A DNA stretch of 64,000 nucleotides from DAIODI01 sp046349255 (GCA_046349255.1 JAXMCR010000003.1:186001-250000), one strand, 5' to 3'; counted from the first letter of the stretch, positions 43,840-53,272 are shown. The notes: generated from the letters alone by a model not told the origin. Made by a program: numbers and translations.

Positions 43840-44439
43840 TCAGGGCGGCGGCGCGTCCGGCAGGTCGGGCAGGGGCTCGGGTTCGGCCTTGATGACGGGC
43901 AGGCCGGCCTTTGCCCAGCCGTCGCTGCCGTCGGGGAACCAGAGCACGTGCGTATAGCCGTAGGTCAGCGCGCGCTTCGCGGCGTTCCAGGACATCCAGC
44001 AGTTCGAGAGGCAGTAGAACAGCACGGGCCTGTTCAAGTCCCCGCCGGTCGCCTTCTTCAGGCCGTCGCGGAAGTAGGCGTCCATCTGCGGGGCGAGACC
44101 GCCGAAGCCCACGTTGGCGAGCCAGAGGCTGCCGGGAATGTTCTCGCGTACCTTGTCGTGCCAGACGGTGCCGGCGGGAAGGTTCTTCGGTTTCGGCGGG
44201 CGCGGCAGCACGTCGATGAAGGCGGCGCCCTTCGACTTCCACAGCGCCTCGACCTCCTTGATATGGACGACCTTGGCGCCTTTCAGCGTCGCCGGCACCG
44301 GCGAGCGGAAGTCGTCCATCCGGTAGTCCGGCGGTTCTGCGACCGTCTCGGTCGCGCGGGCCGGAGCGGTCGCGATGAAGGCGAGCACGGCCGTCGCGAA
44401 GATCGTCGCAGCGGTCGTGGTCGCCCTCGCGTAGCGCAT
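43840..44439 (-). CDS. PQQ-dependent catabolism-associated CxxxCW motif protein (rhodanese-like)
   Basis: 199 aa from ATG 44439 with signal peptide ending near residue 29. A rhodanese-like domain holds IDVLPRPPKPKNLPAGTVW and the signature YCLSNCWMSWNAAKRA, with Cys143, Cys147 and Trp148. The family is defined by this motif and by linkage to PQQ-dependent alcohol dehydrogenases. It acts in the periplasm, perhaps in thiol or sulfur handling for the dehydrogenase or its cytochrome. It follows xoxJ by 8 bases and ends just after the toxin-like pair region. Confidence 0.85.
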   Translation of the reverse strand: MRYARATTTAATIFATAVLAFIATAPARATETVAEPPDYRMDDFRSPVPATLKGAKVVHIKEVEALWKSKGAAFIDVLPRPPKPKNLPAGTVWHDKVRENIPGSLWLANVGFGGLAPQMDAYFRDGLKKATGGDLNRPVLFYCLSNCWMSWNAAKRALTYGYTHVLWFPDGSDGWAKAGLPVIKAEPEPLPDLPDAPPP

Positions 44440-44447
44440 GGGGAGGC

Positions 44448-45329
44448 TCAGTCGGTGATCGGCTTGTTCTGCTCGTCGAGGAGCGGCACGCCGTAGGAGA
44501 GCAGGAGCTTGTCGATCTCCTTCTGGTTCTCGCGGATCACCTTGTTGAGCTGGCGCTTCCAGTTCTGGTCGGCCGGGCGCACGCCCATGGTGATGCGGTA
44601 CGTCATGCGGCCCATCTTCTCCTCGGTCAGCGGCACGACGGTGAGCGGCTCCTTCGCGTTCTTGGCGTAGTAGCCGGCCATCGGCCCCCACAGGATGGCG
44701 ACGTCGATCGTGCCGTCCTCGAGGTCCTTGATCATGTCGGCCGCGGAGTTGTGCACGCGCGTGTCGATCATCAGCTGGTAGGGTTTCACGTGGCCCATGA
44801 GGCCGGCCGCGGCGACGTTGTTGCCGGGCGGCGTGCCGGCGATCAGGCCGATCTTCTTGTCCTTCAGCCGCTCGTCCTCGATCGTCTTGACGCCGTCGAG
44901 GCCCTTGCCCGGCTTGAAGACGAGCGCGTAGGACGTGCGGTAGTAGGGGTTGGTGTTCTGCACGAGCTCGTCGCCCTGCGGATACCCCATGATCACGTCG
45001 CACTTGCGCGCCGAGAGCGTCATGCGCACGAAGCCGGTGGCCTGCGGGAAGTAGGTGAAGGAGACCGACTTGCGGCCGAGCTTCGGCGCCAGCATCTTCG
45101 CCAGCGCCTGTTCGAAGCCTTCCTCCTTCTCGTTGGAGTAGGGCATGTTGTGGGGATCGGCGCAGACGCGCAGCACGTCCTCGTCGACCAGTTCGACGGA
45201 GGGGCCGAGCGCAGTCTGCGCCACGGCCGTCCCCGTCAGCAAGCCAGACGTCAGCGAGACCGCCGCGATCGCGACGGTCCCGAACGCCAGTCCAAACGCC
45301 TCAAGCCTAAGCGTCATGCCGCAACTCAC
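44448..45329 (-). CDS. xoxJ: XoxJ, periplasmic binding-protein-like partner of lanthanide methanol dehydrogenase
   Basis: 293 aa, signal peptide to about residue 38; ATG 45317 (MTLRL) is an alternative start. A periplasmic solute-binding fold of family 3 opens LRVCADPHNMPYSNEKEEGFE and continues with CDVIMGYPQGDELVQNTNPYYR. Quinoprotein-associated members (MxaJ/XoxJ) are thought to help activate the dehydrogenase rather than to serve an ABC transporter. It lies 15 bases after xoxG, which supports the call. Confidence 0.93.
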   Translation of the reverse strand: MSCGMTLRLEAFGLAFGTVAIAAVSLTSGLLTGTAVAQTALGPSVELVDEDVLRVCADPHNMPYSNEKEEGFEQALAKMLAPKLGRKSVSFTYFPQATGFVRMTLSARKCDVIMGYPQGDELVQNTNPYYRTSYALVFKPGKGLDGVKTIEDERLKDKKIGLIAGTPPGNNVAAAGLMGHVKPYQLMIDTRVHNSAADMIKDLEDGTIDVAILWGPMAGYYAKNAKEPLTVVPLTEEKMGRMTYRITMGVRPADQNWKRQLNKVIRENQKEIDKLLLSYGVPLLDEQNKPITD

Positions 45330-45344
45330 CCTTTGCGTTCCGCC

Positions 45345-45863
45345 TCACTGGATGCCGAGGCACTGATGCTCTTCTGAACGCGCAGTGTCGTTCTTCGGCT
45401 CCTTCTTGGCGGGCCGGCCGCGCGGCAGCACGCCGTCGGCGCGGGCCTTGAGGTAGAGGTAGAGGTCGTCGATGTAGCACATCACGTTCGGGTTGGTGCC
45501 GAACGACGGCATGACCGCGGTCTTGGCCGTGTTCACTTCCTGCTTCCCGTTGGTGACGATCTCCTTGAACTGGTCGTAGCTCAGCACCTTGAGCGAGTCG
45601 ACGAGGCGCGGCGCGTACGAGGAGCCCTCGCCCTCCGGGCCGTGACAGACGTGGCACTCCGCGTGGTACATGCGGAAGCCCGAATAGGTGAACCAGTCGA
45701 TCGTGCCGTCGTCCTTGATGTTGTAGGTCGGCTCGCCGGCGGCGTTCATGTACTTGCCGGTCGGGTCCTGCGACACGGCCTTCTGGGCGGCCGGCACGTC
45801 CACGGCCTGCGCGGCGGTCGACAGGGCGGCGAGCGCCGCGATGGTCAGGATGGGTCTGAACAT
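45345..45863 (-). CDS. xoxG: XoxG, c-type cytochrome accepting electrons from XoxF
   Basis: 172 aa from ATG 45863 with a 20-residue signal peptide. One haem site C70-HV-C73-H74, and Met118 in KTAVMPSFG is the likely sixth ligand. The C-terminal part (YLYLKARADGVLPRGRP) is typical for XoxG. It oxidises the PQQ of XoxF and passes electrons to a cytochrome oxidase chain. The gene follows xoxF, separated by two hairpins that may lower its expression relative to xoxF. Confidence 0.93.
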   Translation of the reverse strand: MFRPILTIAALAALSTAAQAVDVPAAQKAVSQDPTGKYMNAAGEPTYNIKDDGTIDWFTYSGFRMYHAECHVCHGPEGEGSSYAPRLVDSLKVLSYDQFKEIVTNGKQEVNTAKTAVMPSFGTNPNVMCYIDDLYLYLKARADGVLPRGRPAKKEPKNDTARSEEHQCLGIQ

Positions 45864-45950
45864 GGAACTCTCGTTTCGCTGGTCCTGCCGTGGGACCGTT
45901 TCTCTCCTGGGCCGGAAGGCGGCGATGTCCTTCCGTTGTTGGCAGTGAAA

Positions 45951-45984
45951 AGGCCCGGGCAGTGTGGTGTGCCGCACCGGGCCT
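45951..45984 (-). terminator. Second hairpin between xoxF and xoxG
   Basis: On the minus strand an 8-bp stem (AGGCCCGG / CCGGGCCT, with a further internal pairing possible) is followed by TTTTCAC, an intrinsic-terminator-like arrangement. It sits 88 bases upstream of the xoxG start. Confidence 0.6.
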
Positions 45985-46011
45985 CGTCAGTTCGGGTCTC
46001 GGACAAGCAAC

Positions 46012-46034
46012 GGGCCGGGGAGGAACCCCGGCCC
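46012..46034 (-). terminator. Hairpin directly after xoxF
   Basis: GGGCCGGGG-AGGAA-CCCCGGCCC is a perfect 9-bp stem 17 bases downstream of the xoxF stop on its strand. There is no clear T-run, so partial termination or mRNA stabilisation is more likely than full stop. Confidence 0.65.
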
Positions 46035-46050
46035 GCGATTGTCGTGAGGA

Positions 46051-47859
46051 TCAGTCGGGAAGCTTGAAGACCGTCAGCTGGCCGCCGAGGTTGGTGTACT
46101 TGCGCAGACCCGCATAGCCACCCACCGCACCGAGACCGGCGTTCGGGTCGGTCAGGCCTGCGGCGAGACCGATGCCGGCCCAGCCACCGACGCCGGAGAG
46201 GACGGCGACGTACTGCTTGCCGCCATGCTCGTAGGTGGTGACGTTGCCGATGATGCCGGACGGGGTCTTGAACTTGAACAGTTCCTTGCCGTCCTTCTGG
46301 TCGACCGCCTTCAGGAAGCCTTCGAGCGTGCCGTAGAACACGACGCCGCCGGAGGTCGCGAGCGCGCCGGACCAGACCGAGAACTGCTCGGGATCCGACC
46401 ACACGATCTTGCCCTCGCCGGCGTCCCAGGCGATGAAGTTGCCCATGCCGCCGTGGCTGTTCGGGGCAGGGTACATCGACAGGGTGGCGCCCACGTACGG
46501 CTGGCCGGCCGTGTAGCTCACGCGGAACGGCTCGTAGTCCATGCAGACGTGGTTGGTCGGCACGTAGAACAGGCCGGTTTCCGGCGAGTACGACGCCGGC
46601 TGCTGGTCCTTCGAGCCGAGCGCGGCCGGGCAGATGCCGGTCGTGTTCACGTCCTCGCCGCCGTGGGCGGTGGAGAACTGCGGCACCACGGCCGGGCGGC
46701 CGTAGGTCGGGCTGTTCGGGTCCATGTCGACGCCGGTCGTCCAGTTGACCGCCGGATCGTACTTCTGGGCAACCAGCAGCGCGCCGTTCGTGCGGTCCAT
46801 CGTGTAGGCGAGGCCGTTACGATCGAAATGCACGAGCGCCTTGTGCTTCTCGCCCTTCACGGTGACATCGGCGAGGATCATCTCGTTGATGCCGTCGTAG
46901 TCCCACTCGTCGTGCGGGGTCATCTGGTAGACCCACTTGGCCATGCCGGTGTCCGCATCGCGGGCCCAGATGGTCATCGACCAGCGGTTGTCGCCCGGAC
47001 GCTGCGTCGGGTTCCAGGTCGAGGGGTTGCCGGAGCCGTAGTAGATCAGGTTGAGGTCCGGATCGTAGGAGTACCAGCCCCACGTCGTGCCGCCGCCGAT
47101 CTTCCACTGGTCACCCTGCCAGGTGGCGGTGCCCGAGTCCTTGCCCACCGGCTTGCCGAGGTGGGTGGTCTTGTCCGGGTCCATCAGCGTGTCGGCGTCC
47201 GGGCCCATGGAGTAGCCGCGCCAGGCGCGCGAGCCGTCCTTGAGGTTGTAGGCGGTCACCGATCCGCGCACGCCGAACTCGCCGCCCGAAATGCCGATCA
47301 GCACCTTGTCCTTGAACACCATCGGCGCCGAGGTGCCGGTCTCGCCGATCGCCGGATCGCCGTTCTTCACCGACCAGACGACCTGGCCGGTCTTGGCGTC
47401 GAGCGCCACCACCGTCGTGTCGGCCTGGTGCAGGATGATCTTGCCGTCGCCGTAGGCCACGCCGCGGTTGACCGTGTCGCAGCACATCACCGGGATCACG
47501 TTCGGATCCTGCTTCGGCTCGTACTTCCACAGGATCTCGCCGCTGTTGTTGAGATCGAGCGCGTAGACGATGTTCGGGAACGGCGTGTGCACGTACATCA
47601 CGTCGCCGATGATGAGGGGTCCGCCCTCGTGGCCACGCAGCACACCCGTCGAGAACGTCCAGGCCACCTGGAGCTTGCCGACGTTGTCCTTGTTGATCTG
47701 GTTCAGCGTGGAGAAGCGATGGTTCGAGTAGTTGCCCGTCTGCATGACCCACTGCTTCGGGTCCTGCTGCAACTTGATCAGTTCGTCGTTGGCAAACGAC
47801 GGCGCGGTATACGCCGCCAGCGCAACGAGGCAGGCAGATGACAAAAGCACTTTGCGCAT
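46051..47859 (-). CDS. xoxF: Lanthanide-dependent PQQ methanol dehydrogenase XoxF
   Basis: 602 aa from ATG 47859 with a signal peptide (LLSSACLVALAAYTAPSFA). The vicinal disulfide pair is Cys126-Cys127, and Glu194 and Asn278 are metal ligands by alignment memory of the family. The motif HDEWDYDG puts Asp320 (catalytic) and Asp322 in place; the second Asp marks XoxF and coordinates the lanthanide, while calcium enzymes (MxaF) have Ala there. Tryptophan-docking repeats of the eight-bladed propeller are visible. It oxidises methanol to formaldehyde or further in the periplasm, using PQQ and La to Nd. The sequence looks like the alphaproteobacterial XoxF5 type. Confidence 0.98.
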   Translation of the reverse strand: MRKVLLSSACLVALAAYTAPSFANDELIKLQQDPKQWVMQTGNYSNHRFSTLNQINKDNVGKLQVAWTFSTGVLRGHEGGPLIIGDVMYVHTPFPNIVYALDLNNSGEILWKYEPKQDPNVIPVMCCDTVNRGVAYGDGKIILHQADTTVVALDAKTGQVVWSVKNGDPAIGETGTSAPMVFKDKVLIGISGGEFGVRGSVTAYNLKDGSRAWRGYSMGPDADTLMDPDKTTHLGKPVGKDSGTATWQGDQWKIGGGTTWGWYSYDPDLNLIYYGSGNPSTWNPTQRPGDNRWSMTIWARDADTGMAKWVYQMTPHDEWDYDGINEMILADVTVKGEKHKALVHFDRNGLAYTMDRTNGALLVAQKYDPAVNWTTGVDMDPNSPTYGRPAVVPQFSTAHGGEDVNTTGICPAALGSKDQQPASYSPETGLFYVPTNHVCMDYEPFRVSYTAGQPYVGATLSMYPAPNSHGGMGNFIAWDAGEGKIVWSDPEQFSVWSGALATSGGVVFYGTLEGFLKAVDQKDGKELFKFKTPSGIIGNVTTYEHGGKQYVAVLSGVGGWAGIGLAAGLTDPNAGLGAVGGYAGLRKYTNLGGQLTVFKLPD

Positions 47860-48366
47860 TGGTTCGGTTCCTCCCGAGTGAACAACAGAAACACCATGGG
47901 GTGGGCGAAAGCCGCCCACGGCATTCCGGTCAGCGAAGGGGAAGGGTCTCCGGCAGCGTGTCACGACCTCAGCGAGGTGTTCAGAGGGGCACCGATATCT
48001 GTCGACCCCACTTTAGCCTACGAGACAGCGAGAGAGGCTCCCTGACCACTCTCGCCCTTGAAGCCGGAAACCGAAATCGAGCGTATGTCACTCTGATGAC
48101 TCATGCAATGATTGCTGCAAAAGTGGTCGTGCAATGCACAAAACATGCGCAATGAAAGTAACTGCAGATTTTCAACGTCTCGGATTAGCAGGGAAAACTT
48201 CCCGGTCAGGCGCATGTGCGATGCACAAAACACGGTCATGATCCACACTCGCAATGCGATTGCCGCTGCTTTTTTGGGTGTCCTTTTCAGATGGCAGAAC
48301 ACGTTTTCTTCATTCGCATGGCATCACCGCTTTGATCCCCGGTGCTTCATCTCGAAGGGCTTGCGC
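47860..48366. promoter_or_regulatory. xoxF/MBL divergent intergenic region with repeated dyads
   Basis: A 507-base region, visibly less GC-rich in its right half, holds no convincing gene. Direct repeats GTGCRATGCACAAAACAYG lie at 48129-48147 and 48216-48234 (17 of 19 bases equal, 87 apart), each containing the dyad GTGCA-A-TGCAC or its close variant. GCAAT-G-ATTGC and similar dyads occur nearby (48105-48117 area and 48250-48265). The half-site GCGTGTCACGAC at 47956-47967 matches the palindrome at 36796. The region must carry the xoxF promoter and that of the MBL gene. A 94-codon open frame on the minus strand (48018-48302) lacks gene features. Confidence 0.6.
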
Positions 48367-49296
48367 ATGATCCGTCGCCTCGCCGTGCTCGCGCTGCTCG
48401 TCGCGTTCGTTGCGCCGTCGATGGCGGGCGAAGCCGTGCAGCCGCTGCCCGTCGTCGAGGTCGCGCCGGGCGTGTTCGTGCACGAGGGCGTGCGAGCCCA
48501 GGCGACGCCGGAGAACGAAGGTGCGATCGCCAACGTCGGGTTCATCGTCGGCGAGAAGGCCGTCGCGGTGATCGATTCGGGCGGCAGTCCGCGTGAAGGT
48601 CAGGAACTGCTTGCCGCGATTCGCAAGGTAACGGCGCTCCCCGTCGCCTACGTGGTCAACACGCACATGCATCCAGACCACATCCTCGGCAACGCCGTGT
48701 TTGCGGCGGAGGGCGCCACGGTCGTGGGCCACACGCACATGCCGGAGGCGCTGGCCGCGCGCGAGGCGCAGTACCTCGAGGCGAACAAGCGCTACCTCGG
48801 TCCGGCGCTGTCGCAGGACCTGAAGTTTGTCGCGCCGATCCTTCTCGTCGAAGGCAAACTCGAGCTCGACCTTGGCAACCGGCCGATCCTGCTGCAGGCG
48901 TGGCCGACCGCGCACACCGACAACGACCTCACCGTGTTCGACGAGAAGACCGCAACGCTGTTTGCCGGCGACCTCGTCTTCCAGAAGCACCTGCCGGTGA
49001 TCGACGGGAAGATTCTCGGCTGGTTCAAGGTGATGGACGAACTGGCGACGGTGAAGGCCGTCCGTGCCGTCCCCGGCCATGGCCCGGCCTCGATCCCGTG
49101 GCCGGACGGGATGGCGGATCAGCGCCGCTACCTCGAGACGCTGGCGCGCGACCTGCGCGAGATCATCAAGCGCGGCGGCGACCTGAACGAGGCGGTGAAG
49201 ACGGCCGGCCAGTCCGAAAGGGACCGCTGGGAACTCTTCGACGACTACAATCCGCGTAACGCCACCGCAGGCTTCGCCGAATTGGAATGGGAATGA
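48367..49296 (+). CDS. Exported MBL-fold zinc hydrolase of the quinoprotein relay (SoxH-related) type
   Basis: 309 aa from ATG 48367 with signal peptide (LAVLALLVAFVAPSMA). The zinc motif HMHPDH places His100, His102, Asp104 and His105; later ligands are in WPTAHTDNDL and VPGHGPA. The family is named quinoprotein relay system zinc metallohydrolase and accompanies a SoxYZ-like carrier and PQQ enzymes. It is divergent from xoxF and is followed by the carrier gene. The substrate is not established; a thiol- or persulfide-bound intermediate on the carrier is plausible. Confidence 0.88.
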   Translation: MIRRLAVLALLVAFVAPSMAGEAVQPLPVVEVAPGVFVHEGVRAQATPENEGAIANVGFIVGEKAVAVIDSGGSPREGQELLAAIRKVTALPVAYVVNTHMHPDHILGNAVFAAEGATVVGHTHMPEALAAREAQYLEANKRYLGPALSQDLKFVAPILLVEGKLELDLGNRPILLQAWPTAHTDNDLTVFDEKTATLFAGDLVFQKHLPVIDGKILGWFKVMDELATVKAVRAVPGHGPASIPWPDGMADQRRYLETLARDLREIIKRGGDLNEAVKTAGQSERDRWELFDDYNPRNATAGFAELEWE

Positions 49297-49331
49297 CGGG
49301 TTCCTTGAACGGAACGGAAGGAATGATCATC

Positions 49332-50171
49332 ATGATGACGGGCACGAAGGTTCACTCGGGGTTTGCCATGGCGCTGTCGCGCAGAAGCGTTCTCGCCCTT
49401 GCCGGGCTGTTGCTGTCTCCTCTGCCGGCGTTCGCCGACGATGACCCGTGGCCAGGGCTCAAGACCGACATCTTCGGCGACCGGCCGCTGATCGAGAACG
49501 CCGGCGTAATCGCGCTCGAGGCGCCGTACCGCGCCGAGGACGCGGCGCTCGTGCCGATGACCCTCACCATCGACCCGGCGAAGCTCGGCGGCGCGACGGT
49601 GCAGAAGATCACGCTCGTCATCGACGAGAACCCCGCGCCGGTCGCGGCGGTGTTTTCGCTGGGCGAAAAGTCCGGCCTCACCAAGATCGAAACGCGCGTC
49701 AGGGTGAACGCCTACACGATGGTGCACGCGGTCGCCGAGGCGAGCGACGGCAAGCTCTACGTCGTCCAGCGCTTCGTGAAGGCATCCGGCGGGTGCTCCG
49801 CAGCGGCGGGCAAGGACCCGGCCGAGGCGAAAGCCAGCATGGGCAAGATGAAGCTCCGCCAGTTCGCCACCCAGAGCGGCAAGCGCGAGGTGCAGCTCAT
49901 GCTGCGCCATCCGAACAACTCGGGCTTCCAGATGGACCAGGTCACGCACCTCTACGTGCCGGCGAGATTCGTGCGTGACCTGACGATCAAGCAGGGCGAC
50001 GACCTGCTGCTGAAGATCGAGGGCGGCATCTCGCTGTCGGAAGACCCGAACATCCGCTTCGACTACCTGCCGAACGGCGCGACCACGTTCTCGATCTATG
50101 CCGTCGACACCGACAACGCGGTGTTCAAGTCGGAATTCCCGGTCGACCCGAACCCGGCCTCGCCGAGCTGA
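49332..50171 (+). CDS. Quinoprotein dehydrogenase-associated SoxYZ-like carrier protein
   Basis: 279 aa with a Tat-like signal (ALSRRSVLALAGLLLSP). Start chosen at ATG 49332, 9 bases after AAGGA; ATG 49323 or 49335 are possible. The N-terminal half resembles SoxY, including the cysteine motif ASGGC at Cys155, the likely attachment site, although SoxY has it at the C-terminus. The C-terminal half (EVQLMLRHPNNSGFQMDQVTHLY) resembles SoxZ. Such fused carriers occur with PQQ dehydrogenases. It probably works with the MBL hydrolase upstream. Confidence 0.88.
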   Translation: MMTGTKVHSGFAMALSRRSVLALAGLLLSPLPAFADDDPWPGLKTDIFGDRPLIENAGVIALEAPYRAEDAALVPMTLTIDPAKLGGATVQKITLVIDENPAPVAAVFSLGEKSGLTKIETRVRVNAYTMVHAVAEASDGKLYVVQRFVKASGGCSAAAGKDPAEAKASMGKMKLRQFATQSGKREVQLMLRHPNNSGFQMDQVTHLYVPARFVRDLTIKQGDDLLLKIEGGISLSEDPNIRFDYLPNGATTFSIYAVDTDNAVFKSEFPVDPNPASPS

Positions 50172-50178
50172 GCCTTAG

Positions 50179-50520
50179 TCAGAAGCAGCGAATCTCGGCT
50201 TCGGCCTGGGCGCGGCGGACGGTCGAGGTGACCGCGTCCGCCGTCGAGGAGTGCTTGAAGAACGCGCCGCGTTCGCCCGGCACCTGGCCGAGGCTCAGGA
50301 ACGTCTCCGCCTCGACATACTTGTCGTAGGGCAGGAGCGAGGCGATCACATCGATCGAGCACGAGCAACGTTCGAGCGCGTCGCGCGTCTCGCCGTTCGC
50401 CTTCATGCAGGCGAAGACGTAGTCGGCTCGCGCATCCGTCGGATAGTCGTTCACCAGCTGGGCGAACGCCCCGCTGCAGCCGGCGAGGAGAAACGCTCCG
50501 ATGATTGCTGCACGTCGCAT
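50179..50520 (-). CDS. Small exported cysteine-rich lipoprotein, unknown
   Basis: 113 aa from ATG 50520. The N-terminus RRAAIIGAFLLAGCSGAFAQ carries a lipobox-like LAGC, so either lipid modification at the Cys or cleavage at AFA-Q. The mature part has Cys residues in FACMKANG, ERCSCSID and at IRCF, suggesting two disulfides. It is convergent with the SoxYZ-like gene and divergent from the ABC binding protein. Function unknown; similar small proteins appear in quinoprotein clusters. Confidence 0.65.
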   Translation of the reverse strand: MRRAAIIGAFLLAGCSGAFAQLVNDYPTDARADYVFACMKANGETRDALERCSCSIDVIASLLPYDKYVEAETFLSLGQVPGERGAFFKHSSTADAVTSTVRRAQAEAEIRCF

Positions 50521-50715
50521 CGCTCAAGACTCCTGTGCACAGACAACCGTGATCCGGCCGGGAAGAGTTCCCCTTGCGCCCTCCGCGCCGCCTCTTTACC
50601 TGAACGGTCGAGACGGCCCGCCGGACCTCTGCGAGGTTTTAGGTTCTGGCATGGCGCGCGGCAAGGGTCGCGCCGGGAACTGGGTCGTGAAGACCAGAGG
50701 TCGAGGACACAAGGC

Positions 50716-51708
50716 ATGATGATCACACGGCGTTCCGCACTGTTGGCCGCGCTCGCGGCGAGCGTCCTTCCCGCGGCGGGCGCGCTCTCCGGCGCGGCCT
50801 CGGCGGCCGAGCCGACGATCCGCATTGCGACGCTGAAGTTCGGCACGGTGTCGTGGGAGATCGACGTCATCAAGACGCATGGCCTCGACAAGAAGCACGG
50901 TTTCGACCTCGAGATGATCCCGATCTCCGGCAAGCAGGCGGCCGACGTGATGCTGCTCGGCGGCGAGGCTGACGTGATCGTGACCGACTGGATCTGGGTG
51001 TCGCGCCAGCGCTCGCAGGGCAAGCTCGTCTCGTTCGTGCCGTACTCGGCGACGGTCGGCTCGGTCATGGCGAAGAAGGACGGCCCGGTGAAGTCGCTCG
51101 CCGACCTCAAGGGCAAGAAGATCGGCGTGTCCGGCGGCCCGACCGACAAGAGCTGGATCATCCTGCAGGCGTACGCGAAGAAGACCGCCGGCATCGACCT
51201 CGCGAAGGACGTCGAGCCGGTGTTCGCCGCGCCGCCACTCCTGAACGAGGCGGCCGAAAAGGACGAGATCGCCGCCATCATCAACTACTGGCATTTCCTG
51301 GCGAAACTCCAGGCGAAGGGGTTCGTGCCGCTGGTGACGGTGCGTGATGCGGCCCAGGCGCTGGGGCTCGACCCCAACCTGCCGCTCCTCGGCTACGTGT
51401 TCACCGACGCGTTCGCCAAGGCGAACCCGGGTGCGATCGACGGCCTCGCCAAGGCGTCCGCGGAGGCGAAGGAGCTGCTCAAGGGCGACGCCGAGTGGGA
51501 ACGTCTCAAGCCCATGATGAAGGTTTCGAACGACGCCGAATTCGAGGCGCTGAAGGCGGGCTTCCGTGCAGGCATCCCGTCCGGCGAGGCGGTCGACCCG
51601 GCGAGTGCTGCGAAGATGTTCGCCTTCCTCGCCGAGATCGGGGGCGCCGAGCTCACGGGCGAGACGAAGACGCTCGATCCGGGCACGTTCTACAAGCTCC
51701 CGTCCTAA
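50716..51708 (+). CDS. ABC transporter substrate-binding protein (NitT/TauT type)
   Basis: 330 aa with signal peptide (SALLAALAASVLPAAGALSGAASA) from ATG 50716, AAGG just before. The family-3-like type II fold shows IRIATLKFGTVSWEIDVIKTHGLDK near residue 35 and KGKKIGVSGGPTDKSW near 135. NitT/TauT relatives carry nitrate, sulfonates, pyrimidines or related anions. This gene pairs with the permease and ATPase that follow without gaps. In methylotroph genomes a transporter of this kind is often near xoxF; the ligand is not known. Confidence 0.85.
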   Translation: MMITRRSALLAALAASVLPAAGALSGAASAAEPTIRIATLKFGTVSWEIDVIKTHGLDKKHGFDLEMIPISGKQAADVMLLGGEADVIVTDWIWVSRQRSQGKLVSFVPYSATVGSVMAKKDGPVKSLADLKGKKIGVSGGPTDKSWIILQAYAKKTAGIDLAKDVEPVFAAPPLLNEAAEKDEIAAIINYWHFLAKLQAKGFVPLVTVRDAAQALGLDPNLPLLGYVFTDAFAKANPGAIDGLAKASAEAKELLKGDAEWERLKPMMKVSNDAEFEALKAGFRAGIPSGEAVDPASAAKMFAFLAEIGGAELTGETKTLDPGTFYKLPS

Positions 51709-52469
51709 ATGAACGGCGACAGCGCGGGCGGCAGCGCCATCTGGACTGCGCTGTCGCTTCTCACCCTGCTTCTGCTCTGGTGGGCGGCCTCGGTGCTGAT
51801 CGCCTCGCCTTACCTGCCGACGCCGTCGGCGGTCGCGCGGCTGTTCGTCCAGGAGGTCGAGAACGGCAACCTCCAGCGCAACGTCGGCATCACGCTCGCC
51901 CGGGTCGCTGCCGCGGCGATCATCGCGTTCGCCGTCGGGGCGGTGATCGGGATCGTGATGGGGCGTCGGCGGCTCGTGGACCGCTTCTTCGACGGCTGGC
52001 TCGTGTTCTTCCTCAACGTGCCGGCGCTGATCACGATCGTGCTCTGCTACCTGTGGATCGGCCTCAACGAGGTCGCCGCCGTGACCGCGGTGGCGCTGAA
52101 CAAGATCCCCAACGTCGCCGTCACCATGCGAGAGGGCGCCCGCTCGCTCGACCCGCAGTTCGACGAGATGGCGCGCTCCTTCCGCTTCGGGACGTGGAAG
52201 ACGATGCGCCACGTCGTTCTGCCGCAGCTCCAGCCGTTCTTCGCCGCCTCCGCGCGCTCGGGGCTGGCGTTGATCTGGAAGATCGTGCTGGTCGTGGAAC
52301 TCCTCGGGCGTTCGTCCGGCGTCGGCTTCGAGATCGCGACGCACTTCCAGATGTTCGAGATCAGCTACATCTTCGTCTACGCGCTGGCGTTCATGGCGGT
52401 GATCCAGGCGATCGACCTCCTGATCCTGAAGCCCTGGGAGCGCAGCGCCAACCGCTGGCGGCTGCAGTC

Positions 52470-52473
<4 letters not shown>
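51709..52473 (+). CDS. ABC transporter permease (SsuC/TauC type)
   Basis: 254 aa, ATG immediately after the preceding stop. Six predicted membrane helices and the EAA loop NKIPNVAVTMREGARSLDPQ near residue 130 identify the NitT/TauT permease class. Works with the binding protein and the ATPase gene that overlaps its stop. Confidence 0.9.
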
Positions 52474-53153
<680 letters not shown>

Positions 53154-53191
53154 CCCGTTCACCCTCCGTGTCGCTGCAACCTACGAGGGGC

Positions 53192-53219
53192 TTTGCGAAC
53201 CGGCCGGGATCGCCTATTT
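53192..53219 (+). promoter_or_regulatory. Candidate heat-shock (RpoH) promoter of clpP
   Basis: CCTATTT at 53213-53219 fits the alphaproteobacterial RpoH -10 (CCTATNT), and a CTTTGCG-type -35 begins at 53191-53192. A GGCCGGG...CCCGGCC inverted repeat (53202-53234) surrounds it. The -35 match is weak. Confidence 0.35.
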
Positions 53220-53272
53220 AAGGGGAACCCGGCCCCTGATTTGCCGATTCCTCCCATCCCCCAGGACATTCG

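Noticed and set aside
46051..47859. Calcium methanol dehydrogenase MxaF
   Set aside because: The DYD motif (Asp322) and the linked xoxG/xoxJ genes identify XoxF; no mxaI gene is nearby.
48018..48302. 94-codon minus-strand frame in the xoxF upstream region
   Set aside because: No ribosome site, no recognisable domain, and the region has the composition and dyads of a regulatory region.
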